From: Bacteroides sp. OM05-12
GTDB lineage: Bacteria; Bacteroidota; Bacteroidia; Bacteroidales; Bacteroidaceae
Assembly (NCBI RefSeq): GCF_003438995.1
Contig: NZ_QSUN01000006.1
Coordinates: forward strand, 1 to 64,000
Length of the DNA stretch: 64,000 nt
Direction: 5' to 3'
The first letter of the stretch is position 1. The number at the start of each line of letters is the position of its first letter. Positions 55,359-63,887 of this stretch are shown here, piece after piece. The translations under genes and the position numbers were made by a program. Below the pieces are notes generated by a model. The model searched no databases. It was not told where the DNA came from and was given only the letters and a program-made list of their open reading frames with translations.

Positions 55359-55450
55359 AAACCGTTTAAATATTCTAAATATTCGCCACAAATATACGAA
55401 TAATTTTGTTATCCCAAATAAAATATCTACTTTCGTGTTCGGAAACGGTT
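55359..55450. promoter_or_regulatory. Divergent promoters and paired operator candidates (lacI-uxaB / uxaC)
   Basis: To the right: TTTG (55405-55408), 19 bases, TACTTTCG (55428-55435). To the left: TTTG complement (55415-55418), 18 bases, TATATTTG complement (55389-55396). Downstream of each start point lies the same 8 bp core: AACCGTTT at 55360-55367 and its complement AAACGGTT at 55443-55450. LacI proteins bind palindromes with a central CpG, so these are likely operators placed to block both promoters. Confidence 0.7.
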
Positions 55451-55549
55451 AATAAAAGTAAAAGAAGATAATTATTCAGCCGTTCTATAAGTGAATACGA
55501 AATATTTCAAATTTTAATAACATTATCAATCTTAAAACGTCATTGGGTT

Positions 55550-56956
55550 ATGAAAAACTTTATGGATGAAAACTTTCTTTTGCAGACTGAAACTGCTCAG
55601 AAGTTATATCATGAACACGCAGCAAAAATGCCTATTATCGACTATCATTGTCATCTGATACCTCAAATGGTGGCCGATGATTATAAATTCAAGTCATTAA
55701 CAGAAATCTGGCTGGGAGGAGATCACTATAAATGGCGTGCGATGCGCACCAACGGTGTAGATGAACGTTATTGTACGGGAAAAGATACGACTGATTGGGA
55801 GAAGTTTGAGAAATGGGCAGAGACTGTTCCTTACACGATGCGCAATCCGCTTTATCACTGGACTCATTTAGAGTTAAAGACTGCCTTCGGCATCAATAAA
55901 ATCCTGAACCCGACAACGGCCCGTGAAATCTATGATGAATGTAACGAAAAGCTTGCTCAGCCGGAGTATTCGGCTCGTGGTATGATGCGCCGTTACCATG
56001 TGGAAGTAGTTTGTACTACGGATGACCCAGTGGATTCTTTGGAATATCACATCAAAACCCGTGAGAGTGGTTTTGAAATCAAGATGCTTCCTACTTGGCG
56101 TCCGGATAAAGCAATGGCAGTAGAAGTACCGGCTGATTTCCGTGCTTACATGGAGAAATTATCGGAAGTAAGCGGCGTGAAGATTTCCGGATTCGATGAT
56201 ATGGTGGCTGCTTTGCGTAAACGCCATGATTTCTTTGCAGAACAAGGTTGTAAACTTTCTGATCATGGAATTGAAGAGTTCTATGCGGAAGACTATACAG
56301 ATGCAGAAATCAAAGCTATCTTTAATAAGGTATATGGCGGTCAGGAATTGACGCATGAAGAAGTTCTGAAATTCAAATCGGCCATGTTGGTTGTATTTGG
56401 TGAGATGGATTGGGAGAAAGGTTGGACCCAACAGTTCCATTATGGTGCTATCCGTAACAATAACTCAAAAATGTTTAAACTGTTAGGGCCGGATACCGGT
56501 TTCGATTCAATCGGCGAGTTTACAACTGCTAAAGCAATGGCTAAGTATCTTGACCGCTTGAACAGTAACGGCAAACTGACTAAAACAATCCTTTACAATT
56601 TGAATCCGTGTGCTAACGAGGTAATTGCTACCATGCTTGGTAATTTCCAGGATGGCACAATTCCGGGTAAGATTCAATTCGGTTCGGGATGGTGGTTCCT
56701 GGATCAAAAAGACGGTATGGAAAAACAAATGAATGCGCTATCTGTTCTTGGTTTGTTAAGCCGTTTTGTCGGTATGTTGACAGACTCCCGCAGCTTCTTG
56801 TCTTATCCGCGTCATGAGTATTTCCGTCGTACTTTATGTAACCTTATCGGTAAAGACATCGAAAATGGTGAAATACCTTCTTCTGAAATGGCACGTATAG
56901 AACAAATGGTAGAGGATATTTGCTATAACAATGCGAAGAATTTCTTTCAGTTTTAA
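55550..56956 (+). CDS. uxaC: Uronate isomerase
   Basis: Amidohydrolase-family enzyme of 468 residues that isomerises glucuronate to fructuronate and galacturonate to tagaturonate. The metal-binding HxH-type motif is in DYHCHLIP (about 31-38). CTTDDP near residue 159 and GEFTTAKAMAKYL and GSGWWFLDQKDGMEKQ are typical UxaC segments. Length is standard. The leader from the predicted start is about 108 bases. It works with uxaB; uxaA or kdgK are not in this window. Confidence 0.95.
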   Translation: MKNFMDENFLLQTETAQKLYHEHAAKMPIIDYHCHLIPQMVADDYKFKSLTEIWLGGDHYKWRAMRTNGVDERYCTGKDTTDWEKFEKWAETVPYTMRNPLYHWTHLELKTAFGINKILNPTTAREIYDECNEKLAQPEYSARGMMRRYHVEVVCTTDDPVDSLEYHIKTRESGFEIKMLPTWRPDKAMAVEVPADFRAYMEKLSEVSGVKISGFDDMVAALRKRHDFFAEQGCKLSDHGIEEFYAEDYTDAEIKAIFNKVYGGQELTHEEVLKFKSAMLVVFGEMDWEKGWTQQFHYGAIRNNNSKMFKLLGPDTGFDSIGEFTTAKAMAKYLDRLNSNGKLTKTILYNLNPCANEVIATMLGNFQDGTIPGKIQFGSGWWFLDQKDGMEKQMNALSVLGLLSRFVGMLTDSRSFLSYPRHEYFRRTLCNLIGKDIENGEIPSSEMARIEQMVEDICYNNAKNFFQF

Positions 56957-56976
56957 TGGGTAGATTTAATAAAGAA

Positions 56977-57016
56977 AGAAGCCTTCATTCATTATAGAGT
57001 GGAGGCTTCTTTTTTA
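56977..57016 (+). terminator. Terminator of uxaC
   Basis: AGAAGCCT (56977-56984) pairs with AGGCTTCT (57003-57010) and is followed by TTTTTT. It lies 21 bases after the uxaC stop. Confidence 0.88.
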
Positions 57017-57025
57017 TAATTATAT

Positions 57026-57409
57026 TCAGTGTTTAAAAGTAACTTTTCGGTTCATAATGAAATTGACCGCACCATAAATAAACAGTCCTAAGAATTGTAC
57101 CAGATATTCGTTTATATCCGCATGGACTATCAGCGTCTTAAAGAAAGCATACTGACACCCGTATGCCATTAAGAAAGCTACAGCAAAATAGCAGATTTCA
57201 CGTCTGAGATTCGTCTTCCGGGTTTGGAACACCCATAATTTACTCCAGATAAAACTGTTGATCAAGGCACCAATATACCCTACTGCATTTGATAACCCTA
57301 AAGGAAAATGCATCCATCGCATCGCTACATATATAATATAAGTGATGAGGGCATTGGACATTCCAACAATGACAAACCTTACTATTTGTGTACTTTTCTT
57401 TGGAGACAT
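57026..57409 (-). CDS. GtrA-family membrane protein
   Basis: Protein of 127 residues with four membrane helices, matching the GtrA family: KSTQIVRFVIVGMSNALITY at the start, NAVGYIGALINSFIWSKLWVF in the middle and YGAVNFIMNRKVTFKH at the end. GtrA proteins help move lipid-linked sugars such as bactoprenol-glucose or other polyprenyl precursors. No glycosyltransferase gene is adjacent, so the substrate is not known. It shares direction with aspS and lies 46 bases after it. Confidence 0.88.
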   Translation of the reverse strand: MSPKKSTQIVRFVIVGMSNALITYIIYVAMRWMHFPLGLSNAVGYIGALINSFIWSKLWVFQTRKTNLRREICYFAVAFLMAYGCQYAFFKTLIVHADINEYLVQFLGLFIYGAVNFIMNRKVTFKH

Positions 57410-57455
57410 TCGATAAAAGGGCGGAACTTAGTGCTCCGCCTCATTATAGGGAATT

Positions 57456-59219
57456 TTATTTCTTTTCTTTTATGTCTACAATTAAATTCAATTCATCTAA
57501 CTGTGCCTGGTCTATTGCCGCAGGAGCATCCAACATTACATCGCGTCCGCTATTATTTTTAGGGAAAGCAATGCAGTCACGGATAGAATCCAGTCCGGCA
57601 AACAAACTTACCCAACGGTCGAGACCGTAAGCCAAACCACCGTGAGGAGGTGCTCCGTACTTAAACGCATTCATTAAGAATCCGAATTGTTCCTGTGCCT
57701 TTTCCGGTGTGAATCCCAAAATCTCAAACATCTTGGCTTGCAGATGCGGGTCATGAATACGGATGGAACCTCCACCTACTTCTACCCCATTGACTACCAT
57801 ATCGTAAGCATCCGCACGGACAGCTGCCGGATCAGTATCAAGCATTGGGATGTCTTCATCTTTCGGATGTGTGAACGGATGGTGCATAGCCATCAAGCGA
57901 CCTTCTTCTTCGCTCCATTCAAACATTGGGAAGTCTATCACCCATAAGCAAGCAAATTTGTTTTTATCGCGAAGTCCCAATTGGCTACCCATTTCTAAAC
58001 GAAGTTCGCATAATTGTTTGCGAGTCTTCATGGCATCGTCTCCTGAAAGTATCAGAATCAAATCACCCGGTTTGGCACCGAAAGCGGCTTTCATTTGTTG
58101 CAGCACTTCTTGTGTATAGAATTTATCTACGCTTGATTTTACATTTCCGTCTTCTTCAACACGTGCATATACCAACCCCTTTGCACCAATCTGCGGTCTC
58201 TTTACGAATTCGGTTAACTGGTCGAGTTGCTTACGGGTATAGGTTGCTGCACCTTCAGCACAAATACCTCCGATATAGGCTGCGTTGTCGAATACGGAGA
58301 AACCATATCCTTTCAGAACGTCCATCAGTTCAACGAACTTCATGCCAAAACGAAGATCTGGCTTGTCGCTACCGTAATATTTCATGGCGTCATTCCATGT
58401 CATACGTATAAACGGTTCGGTCAGCTCAATTCCGCGAAGTTCTTTAAACAAGTGTTTGGTCATTCCTTCAAAAGTAGAAATAATATCTTCTTGTTCAACA
58501 AAACTCATTTCACAGTCGATTTGTGTAAATTCCGGTTGACGGTCGGCACGAAGGTCTTCATCACGGAAACATTTTACAATTTGGAAGTAACGGTCAAAAC
58601 CGGATACCATCAATAACTGTTTGAGTGTTTGAGGTGACTGAGGCAAAGCATAAAACTGTCCCGGATTCATACGTGAAGGTACAACAAAGTCACGTGCACC
58701 TTCCGGAGTGGAACCGATAAGCATCGGAGTCTCTACTTCTAGGAATCCCAAACTATCCAAGTAACGACGCACTTCCATCGTCATACGGTGGCGAAGTTCC
58801 AGGTTCTGACGAACTGCTGTACGGCGGAGATCGAGATAACGGTATTTCATACGTATATCGTCACCACCGTCCGTATTATCTTCTATAGTGAACGGAGGAG
58901 TCATTGCTGCGTTTAATATATTCAACTCGCTTACAATAATCTCAATATCTCCGGTAGGAATATTTTTGTTCTTGTTAGAACGTTCGCTAACGCTTCCGGT
59001 AATCTGAATGACAAACTCACGGCCCAGCTTATTTGCACGTTCGCAAAGCTCCGCATTAACTTCTTCATTAAAAACAAGTTGAGTAATACCATAACGGTCA
59101 CGAAGGTCAATGAAAGTCATACCTCCCATTTTACGCGCACGCTGTACCCATCCTGACAGTGTAACGTTTTTGCCTGCATCGGAGATATTTAATTCTCCAC
59201 ATGTATGTGTTCTAAACAT
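57456..59219 (-). CDS. aspS: Aspartyl-tRNA synthetase
   Basis: Class II synthetase of 587 residues, the length of the bacterial type. The N-terminal OB-fold anticodon domain ([20 protein letters not shown]), motif 2 ([18 protein letters not shown], about 220-237), the bacterial insertion domain (about 290-410) and motif 3 ([10 protein letters not shown], about 540) are all present. It charges tRNA-Asp. Whether it also charges tRNA-Asn cannot be judged here. Confidence 0.97.
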   Translation of the reverse strand: MFRTHTCGELNISDAGKNVTLSGWVQRARKMGGMTFIDLRDRYGITQLVFNEEVNAELCERANKLGREFVIQITGSVSERSNKNKNIPTGDIEIIVSELNILNAAMTPPFTIEDNTDGGDDIRMKYRYLDLRRTAVRQNLELRHRMTMEVRRYLDSLGFLEVETPMLIGSTPEGARDFVVPSRMNPGQFYALPQSPQTLKQLLMVSGFDRYFQIVKCFRDEDLRADRQPEFTQIDCEMSFVEQEDIISTFEGMTKHLFKELRGIELTEPFIRMTWNDAMKYYGSDKPDLRFGMKFVELMDVLKGYGFSVFDNAAYIGGICAEGAATYTRKQLDQLTEFVKRPQIGAKGLVYARVEEDGNVKSSVDKFYTQEVLQQMKAAFGAKPGDLILILSGDDAMKTRKQLCELRLEMGSQLGLRDKNKFACLWVIDFPMFEWSEEEGRLMAMHHPFTHPKDEDIPMLDTDPAAVRADAYDMVVNGVEVGGGSIRIHDPHLQAKMFEILGFTPEKAQEQFGFLMNAFKYGAPPHGGLAYGLDRWVSLFAGLDSIRDCIAFPKNNSGRDVMLDAPAAIDQAQLDELNLIVDIKEKK

Positions 59220-59329
59220 ATATATTGTAGTTTAATATTTTCAATGGTGGCAAAATTACTAAATAATTATTGATTATTTAGCATATTATTCTCAATAGTT
59301 TTCAGCTACTTTTATTTAGAAAGCATAGA

Positions 59330-59358
59330 AAAGGGGTACCCTTGCCGGATACCCCTTT
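59330..59358 (-). terminator. Terminator of the RRM gene
   Basis: AAAGGGGTA (59330-59338) pairs with TACCCCTTT (59350-59358). On the minus strand the stem runs into TTTTC. It lies 25 bases after the stop codon. Confidence 0.82.
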
Positions 59359-59383
59359 CAATTGTTATATAGAATCTATATAA

Positions 59384-59629
59384 TTAGTTTCTTGGCAATG
59401 CTTCTTTTACTACCATCGGACGGCCTGCATATTCTGCTCCGTTCAATTCTTTAATAGCGTTTTGAGCTTCAGAAGATTCAGGCATATCAATAAATGCGAA
59501 TCCTTTTGATCTTCTTGTGTCGCGGTCAGTGATAAGTTTCACTGAATCAACCGTTCCGTACTCTTCCATTACTTGTCTCAAATCCGATTCCTTAACATTG
59601 TAATTAAGGTTTCCTACATACATGTTCAT
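59384..59629 (-). CDS. Small RNA-recognition-motif protein
   Basis: Single RRM domain of 81 residues. RNP2 is MYVGNL (residues 3-8), RNP1 is KGFAFIDM (residues 42-49). Such small RRM proteins are abundant RNA chaperones in Bacteroides, which lack Hfq, and are thought to help small RNA function and cold adaptation. Both aromatic residues needed for RNA stacking (Tyr4 and Phe44/Phe46) are present. Confidence 0.93.
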   Translation of the reverse strand: MNMYVGNLNYNVKESDLRQVMEEYGTVDSVKLITDRDTRRSKGFAFIDMPESSEAQNAIKELNGAEYAGRPMVVKEALPRN

Positions 59630-59930
59630 AAAATAAAAATATAAAAATTAATAATTCAATAATAACGTTTAAGGGGAGAGCTTTGAACAGGATGGATTTA
59701 CTCAATGATTAAACTGAGGAGATACATAATGAAAATAGATCGAAATAAACCTCTTATTGTTTGTTGATGCAAAGAAACGGATTCTATTTGGATAATCTAC
59801 TATAAAACTAAATATTTAATTAATAATATATCTTTATTTATAGAATAAAGCCATACGTTAACTGTTTGGGAAACCAATGTGCCTTAAATAGAAAAAAGCC
59901 GATACATAGTATCAGCTTCATCTTATTCTG
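59630..59930. other. Intergenic region between RRM gene and tRNA genes
   Basis: About 300 AT-rich bases with no gene. The left part should contain the long leader of the RRM gene; the closest match to a minus-strand -7 element is TTTCTTTG at 59770-59777, one base off the consensus. The right end carries the tRNA terminator. Confidence 0.4.
59896..59918 (-). terminator. Terminator of the tRNA-Pro pair
   Basis: AAGC-GATAC and GTATC-GCTT (59896-59905 and 59909-59918) form a stem that, read on the minus strand, is followed by a T-run (complement of 59892-59897). Confidence 0.75.
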
Positions 59931-60005
59931 TCGGGGTAGCGGGATTCGAACCCACGACCCCCTGCTCCCAAAGCAGGTGCGCTAACCGGACTGCGCTACA
60001 CCCCG
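59931..60005 (-). tRNA. tRNA-Pro (anticodon TGG), distal copy
   Basis: Seventy-five bases on the minus strand fold into a full cloverleaf: acceptor CGGGGTG with TACCCCG, D-arm GCGC/GCGC, anticodon arm CCTGC-TTTGGGA-GCAGG with anticodon TGG, and T-arm GTGGG-TTCGAAT-CCCGC. The discriminator base is A and CCA is not encoded. It reads CCN proline codons. Confidence 0.97.
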
Positions 60006-60037
60006 AAAACTCTATCAATCAAAACCTTCTTATTTCG

Positions 60038-60112
60038 TCGGGGTAGCGGGATTCGAACCCACGACCCCCTGCTCCCAAAGCAGGTGCGCTAACCGGACTG
60101 CGCTACACCCCG
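60038..60112 (-). tRNA. tRNA-Pro (anticodon TGG), proximal copy
   Basis: Identical in sequence to the copy at 59931-60005 and separated from it by 32 bases. The identity extends about eight bases further on the 5' side of each gene (AAAACTCT on the plus strand after CCCCG), which points to a recent tandem duplication. One transcript for both is likely. Confidence 0.97.
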
Positions 60113-60233
60113 AAAACTCTGATTAGGTTTTGTTTTCAAAAGCGAGTGCAAAGGTAGAAACAATTTTGGAATAAGCAAACGCTTTGAGGATTTATTTCTA
60201 TGTTTATTAAGAAAAATATTTTGAAATAATAAA

Positions 60234-60263
60234 AAAGGAGAAACACGATTGTATTTCTCCTTT
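60234..60263 (-). terminator. Terminator of the serine palmitoyltransferase gene
   Basis: AAAGGAGAAA (60234-60243) pairs with TTTCTCCTTT (60254-60263). On the minus strand the 10 bp stem is followed by TTT and AT-rich sequence. Confidence 0.88.
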
Positions 60264-60284
60264 CCTTCATTTAAAGTAAACTTC

Positions 60285-61472
60285 TTATTTTATAACATCT
60301 AATTTTTTAAAGCATTTCACTAATTTATCAACAGCAAAATCAATCTGTTCTTTTGTATGTGTAGCCATCAGCGCAAAGCGTACCAATGTGTCCTGAGGTG
60401 CACAAGCCGGTGGAATAACCGGGTTAATGAAAACTCCCTCATCGAACGCCATTTTAGTGATCATGAAAGTTTTCTCCATATCACGTACATATAACGGAAT
60501 AATAGGACTGGCGGTATCACCAATTTCAAAACCGGCATCACGGAAACATTTTAATGCATAATTAGTGATTTTCCACAAATTCTCTTGGCGTTCCGGTTCA
60601 TTCTGTATGATATGTAGAGCTTCCATTGCGGCGGCTGTGGCTGCCGGAGTATTGCTTGCAGAGAATATATAAGAACGTGAATTATGGCGTAACCAATTGA
60701 TCGTAGCTTTGTCGGCAGCAATGAAACCACCGATAGATGCTAATGATTTAGAGAATGTTCCCATTATCAAATCCACTTTATCGGTTAATCCGAAGTGATT
60801 ACAAACACCACGTCCCTGTTTACCGAACACTCCCAATCCGTGAGCTTCGTCCACCATGATACATCCGTTGTATTTTTCGCTTAGTTTCACAATTTCCGGT
60901 AATTTAGCTAAATCACCTTCCATAGAAAACACTCCATCCACAACAATCAGTTTAACAGATTCCGGTTTACATTTAGCCAGCTCTTTTTCCAAAGCCGCCA
61001 TATCGTTATGCCTATATTTTAATTGGGTGGAGAAAGAAAGACGGCGTCCGTCTACGATAGATGCATGATCGCGGTCGTCACATATAATATAGTCGTTACG
61101 ATCGGTCAAGCAGGATACGACACCTTCATTGACTGTAAATCCGGTTGAATAAACCAATGCATCTTCTTTACCTACAAATTCAGCTAATTCTTGTTCTAGT
61201 TGCACGTGAAGATCCAATGTGCCGTTTAAAAAACGCGAACCGGCACATCCGGTACCGTATTTACGTGTTGCAGCTATTGCCGCATTGATAATTCTTTGAT
61301 CATAAGTGAGACCCATATAAGAGTTTGATCCGAACATCAGTACCTTTTTTCCGTCCATCAGTACCTCTGTGTCTTGGGCACTGTCTATTTCACGAAAATA
61401 AGGATATACACCCTTCGCCTTTACTTCTTGTGGAAGTGTGTACTTTGCTAACTTGTCTTGTAATAATCCCAT
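60285..61472 (-). CDS. spt: Serine palmitoyltransferase
   Basis: PLP-dependent alpha-oxoamine synthase of 395 residues. The internal aldimine lysine is Lys242 (GTFSKSLAS), the ring-stacking His is His136 (DDRDHASIVDGR), and VDEAHGLGVFG carries the PLP-nitrogen Asp. It condenses serine with a long-chain acyl-CoA or acyl-ACP to start sphingolipid synthesis, a hallmark of Bacteroides membranes. The close relatives KBL (aminoacetone/threonine pathway) and BioF are alternatives, but the start MGLLQDKLAKYTLPQ and overall sequence fit Bacteroides SPT as I recall it. Confidence 0.85.
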   Translation of the reverse strand: MGLLQDKLAKYTLPQEVKAKGVYPYFREIDSAQDTEVLMDGKKVLMFGSNSYMGLTYDQRIINAAIAATRKYGTGCAGSRFLNGTLDLHVQLEQELAEFVGKEDALVYSTGFTVNEGVVSCLTDRNDYIICDDRDHASIVDGRRLSFSTQLKYRHNDMAALEKELAKCKPESVKLIVVDGVFSMEGDLAKLPEIVKLSEKYNGCIMVDEAHGLGVFGKQGRGVCNHFGLTDKVDLIMGTFSKSLASIGGFIAADKATINWLRHNSRSYIFSASNTPAATAAAMEALHIIQNEPERQENLWKITNYALKCFRDAGFEIGDTASPIIPLYVRDMEKTFMITKMAFDEGVFINPVIPPACAPQDTLVRFALMATHTKEQIDFAVDKLVKCFKKLDVIK

Positions 61473-61701
61473 AACAATGTTTTAATAAGCTCTCGCCTAT
61501 ATTAATGTATATACTTTTTCAATACATTCTGTTTCCCTCTTTTTATCTTTTTCTAAAAAACAGGCTGCAAAGATAATAAAATATGTAACTCTAAGTATCC
61601 TTTTTCTGAAAAAATACATCTTTAGGGTGAAAACTAATCCATAAATTTCATTGTTATTGTATAAATGTACTATTTTTGTCAACAGTATTAATAATGATGG
61701 C

Positions 61702-62751
61702 ATGGAGGGGAAAAAGAAACTAATTTTCATCGTTAATCCGATATCAGGCACGCAAAATAAGGAACAAATATTAAATCTTTTGGAAGAAAGGATTGATAGG
61801 GAGTTGTATGAGTATAAAATTGTGCGAACTGAATATGCAGGTCATGCAGCAGAAATAGCATCCCAGGCTGCTACTGAAGATACTTATATGGCTGTAGCTA
61901 TCGGAGGAGACGGTACGATTAATGAAATCGCCCGTGCGCTGATTCATACGCAAACAGCTCTCGGCATTATACCTTGCGGGTCAGGCAACGGGCTTGCACG
62001 ACATCTGCAAATACCAATGGAGCCTAAAAAAGCAATTGATATTATTAATAAAGGTAATATTGAGTGCATTGATTATGGAAAGATTAACGATATACCTTTC
62101 TTTTGTACCTGTGGAGTGGGTTTTGACGCTTTTGTCAGTCTTAAATTCTCCAAGTCAGGAAAACGAGGACTCCTCACCTATTTAGAAAATACGCTCCATG
62201 AGAGCCTGAATTATAAGCCTGAGACGTATGAGATAGAGAATGAAGACGGTACAATGAAGTACAAGGCGTTTTTGATAGCCTGTGCCAATGCTTCCCAATA
62301 TGGCAATAATGCTTATATTGCTCCGCAGGCATCTTTAAGCGATGGCTTGATGGATGTCACCATCCTCGAACCGTTTACCGTACTCGACGTTCCCGCTCTT
62401 GCTTTTCAACTGTTTAACAAGACTATCGACCAAAACAGCCGGATTAAAACATTCAAATGTAAAAAGATAACCATCACCAGAAGTAAGCCCGGAGTGATTC
62501 ATTTCGACGGAGATCCGATTATGGCAGGTGATAAAATTGAAGTAAAGATCATTAGCCAGGGATTAAATGTCTGTGTACCTCACAATGACAGAAAAGACTA
62601 TAATGTTCTTCAAAAGGCCTCTGGCTATATCGGAGGATTAAAACCGATAGGCGATGCCATTGTAGAAGATATAACCAACAGAAATCGGTTACTGTTGGAT
62701 AAGAACAAAGCATTAATCAAGAAACTTAAAGGAAAAAGCAGTAAAAAATAG
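61702..62751 (+). CDS. Diacylglycerol/sphingoid lipid kinase family protein
   Basis: Protein of 349 residues of the DAGK_cat superfamily, which includes DgkB, YegS and sphingosine kinases. ATP-binding and catalytic motifs are NPISGTQNK (about 11-19), GGDGTINEIA (about 68-77) and PCGSGNGLARHL (about 94-105). The family's C-terminal beta domain ends at IHFDGDPI. The start at 61702 (MEGKKK) is chosen because TATTTTTG at 61671-61678 is a probable -7 element inside the longer frame. It diverges from spt across about 230 bases; phosphorylation of a sphingoid base or ceramide is possible but not shown. Confidence 0.87.
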   Translation: MEGKKKLIFIVNPISGTQNKEQILNLLEERIDRELYEYKIVRTEYAGHAAEIASQAATEDTYMAVAIGGDGTINEIARALIHTQTALGIIPCGSGNGLARHLQIPMEPKKAIDIINKGNIECIDYGKINDIPFFCTCGVGFDAFVSLKFSKSGKRGLLTYLENTLHESLNYKPETYEIENEDGTMKYKAFLIACANASQYGNNAYIAPQASLSDGLMDVTILEPFTVLDVPALAFQLFNKTIDQNSRIKTFKCKKITITRSKPGVIHFDGDPIMAGDKIEVKIISQGLNVCVPHNDRKDYNVLQKASGYIGGLKPIGDAIVEDITNRNRLLLDKNKALIKKLKGKSSKK

Positions 62752-62794
62752 TCGCTTAAAAGAGCGGAATTTCCAATCATTTTATAGAGTTAAA

Positions 62795-62832
62795 TTTACC
62801 CATATATATTTATATAAATATATATGGGTAAA
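62795..62832. repeat. Perfect 38 bp palindrome
   Basis: The 19 bases TTTACCCATATATATTTAT are followed immediately by their exact reverse complement, so the axis lies between 62813 and 62814 with no loop. It lies 43 bases after the lipid kinase stop codon. As RNA it would form a hairpin and could act as a terminator, though the stem lacks a T-run. Confidence 0.85.
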
Positions 62833-62908
62833 AACATCTAATAAATACTCCTTATCGAATGAGAATAATGTATTGGAAAATTGAATTGTTTTATCAGGAT
62901 GAGCAATT

Positions 62909-62972
62909 CGTTTGAGCATGGGAAGCCTTGCGTTTACCCTTGCCTATCCTGTCGTTTCAGCAAGGGTAAACG
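62909..62972. repeat. Dispersed repeat with 13 bp inverted repeat
   Basis: CGTTTGAGCATGGGAAGCCT (62909-62928) matches 31730-31749 in the opposite orientation at 19 of 20 bases. Next to it CGTTTACCCTTGC (62931-62943) and GCAAGGGTAAACG (62960-62972) form a perfect 13 bp inverted repeat with a 16-base loop containing CCTGTCGTTT, a module also found at 31660-31800. It lies between convergent genes and may act as a terminator. Confidence 0.7.
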
Positions 62973-62990
62973 GATAAAAGATATAACCGG

Positions 62991-63698
62991 TTACATCTTC
63001 AGATAATAATCTTTGGTCAATTCAATGTACTCCTCAGTATAAGTGTGCCGGGAAAGCTCGATGGTCAGTTCATCGGTTTCGCAAACTTTGTCTTGATAAG
63101 AAAATGCAAGCAGAGCTCTTTTGGGTATTGCATTCGGAGTGGTGTGAATCATTGTTCGGTGTATGGAATATAAATGGTTGTTTTCTGCAATACTTACTAC
63201 CCTCTCCATAACATCGGCAGGAATGACTACCGAAAAAAGCCCGTCAGGATTCAGGAGTAAAGCTGACTTGCAGATTAAATCTTCATAGGTCAGTTCTTCC
63301 GTATGTCGTGCCATATCCCGCTGATTATTCCCGGATTTCAGAGAATCGGAAAAATAAGGAGGATTGGACACGATAAGGTCAAAAGTTTCGTGAAAAACAT
63401 ATTTTTTGAAGTCAGCATGAATGACATTGATTTTGTCTTTCCATGGCGAACGGGCTACATTCTCCTGCGCTTGCAGTACAGCATTCTTATCCATCTCTAT
63501 TGCCGTGATATTTGCCGATTCATTACGCTGGGCCATCATTAATGAAAGCAAACCTGTTCCGGCACCTATATCGAGGATTTTACGGGCATGAGATACATCC
63601 GCCCACGCGCCTAACAGGACTCCGTCCGTACCCACTTTCATGGCACATTTGTCATGCCATACAGTGAATCTTTTGAATTGAAAATAAGGATTCGGCAT
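62991..63698 (-). CDS. trmN6: tRNA1(Val) adenine-37 N6-methyltransferase
   Basis: SAM-dependent methyltransferase of 235 residues. Motif I is DIGAGTGLLSLMMAQR (about 43-58), and the catalytic NPPY motif is SNPPYFSDS (about 109-117), typical of N6-adenine enzymes. It starts MPNPYFQFKRFTVWHDKCAMKVG, as in the YfiC/TrmN6 group. It methylates A37 of tRNA-Val. TATTTTTG on the minus strand at 63722-63729 is a likely -7 element. Confidence 0.9.
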   Translation of the reverse strand: MPNPYFQFKRFTVWHDKCAMKVGTDGVLLGAWADVSHARKILDIGAGTGLLSLMMAQRNESANITAIEMDKNAVLQAQENVARSPWKDKINVIHADFKKYVFHETFDLIVSNPPYFSDSLKSGNNQRDMARHTEELTYEDLICKSALLLNPDGLFSVVIPADVMERVVSIAENNHLYSIHRTMIHTTPNAIPKRALLAFSYQDKVCETDELTIELSRHTYTEEYIELTKDYYLKM

Positions 63699-63887
63699 TG
63701 TTACTAAACGAATATTTTCGTCAAAAATAGGTAAATCGGGGCGAAGATATAAACTATTATCAAATAAATTGGCACAACTATTGTATATTTCTTAGGTAGA
63801 ACTTTATTTTTAGTGAATAATGAATTAACTTTGCAGTCGCTTTTTTGTGACTGTCAGTTTTGGCATAAACTCAATACACACATTAGA

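Noticed and set aside
60285..61472. Glycine C-acetyltransferase (kbl) or bioF
   Set aside because: Same superfamily, but no threonine dehydrogenase or biotin gene is adjacent, and the sequence agrees better with Bacteroides serine palmitoyltransferase as I recall it. Not fully excluded.
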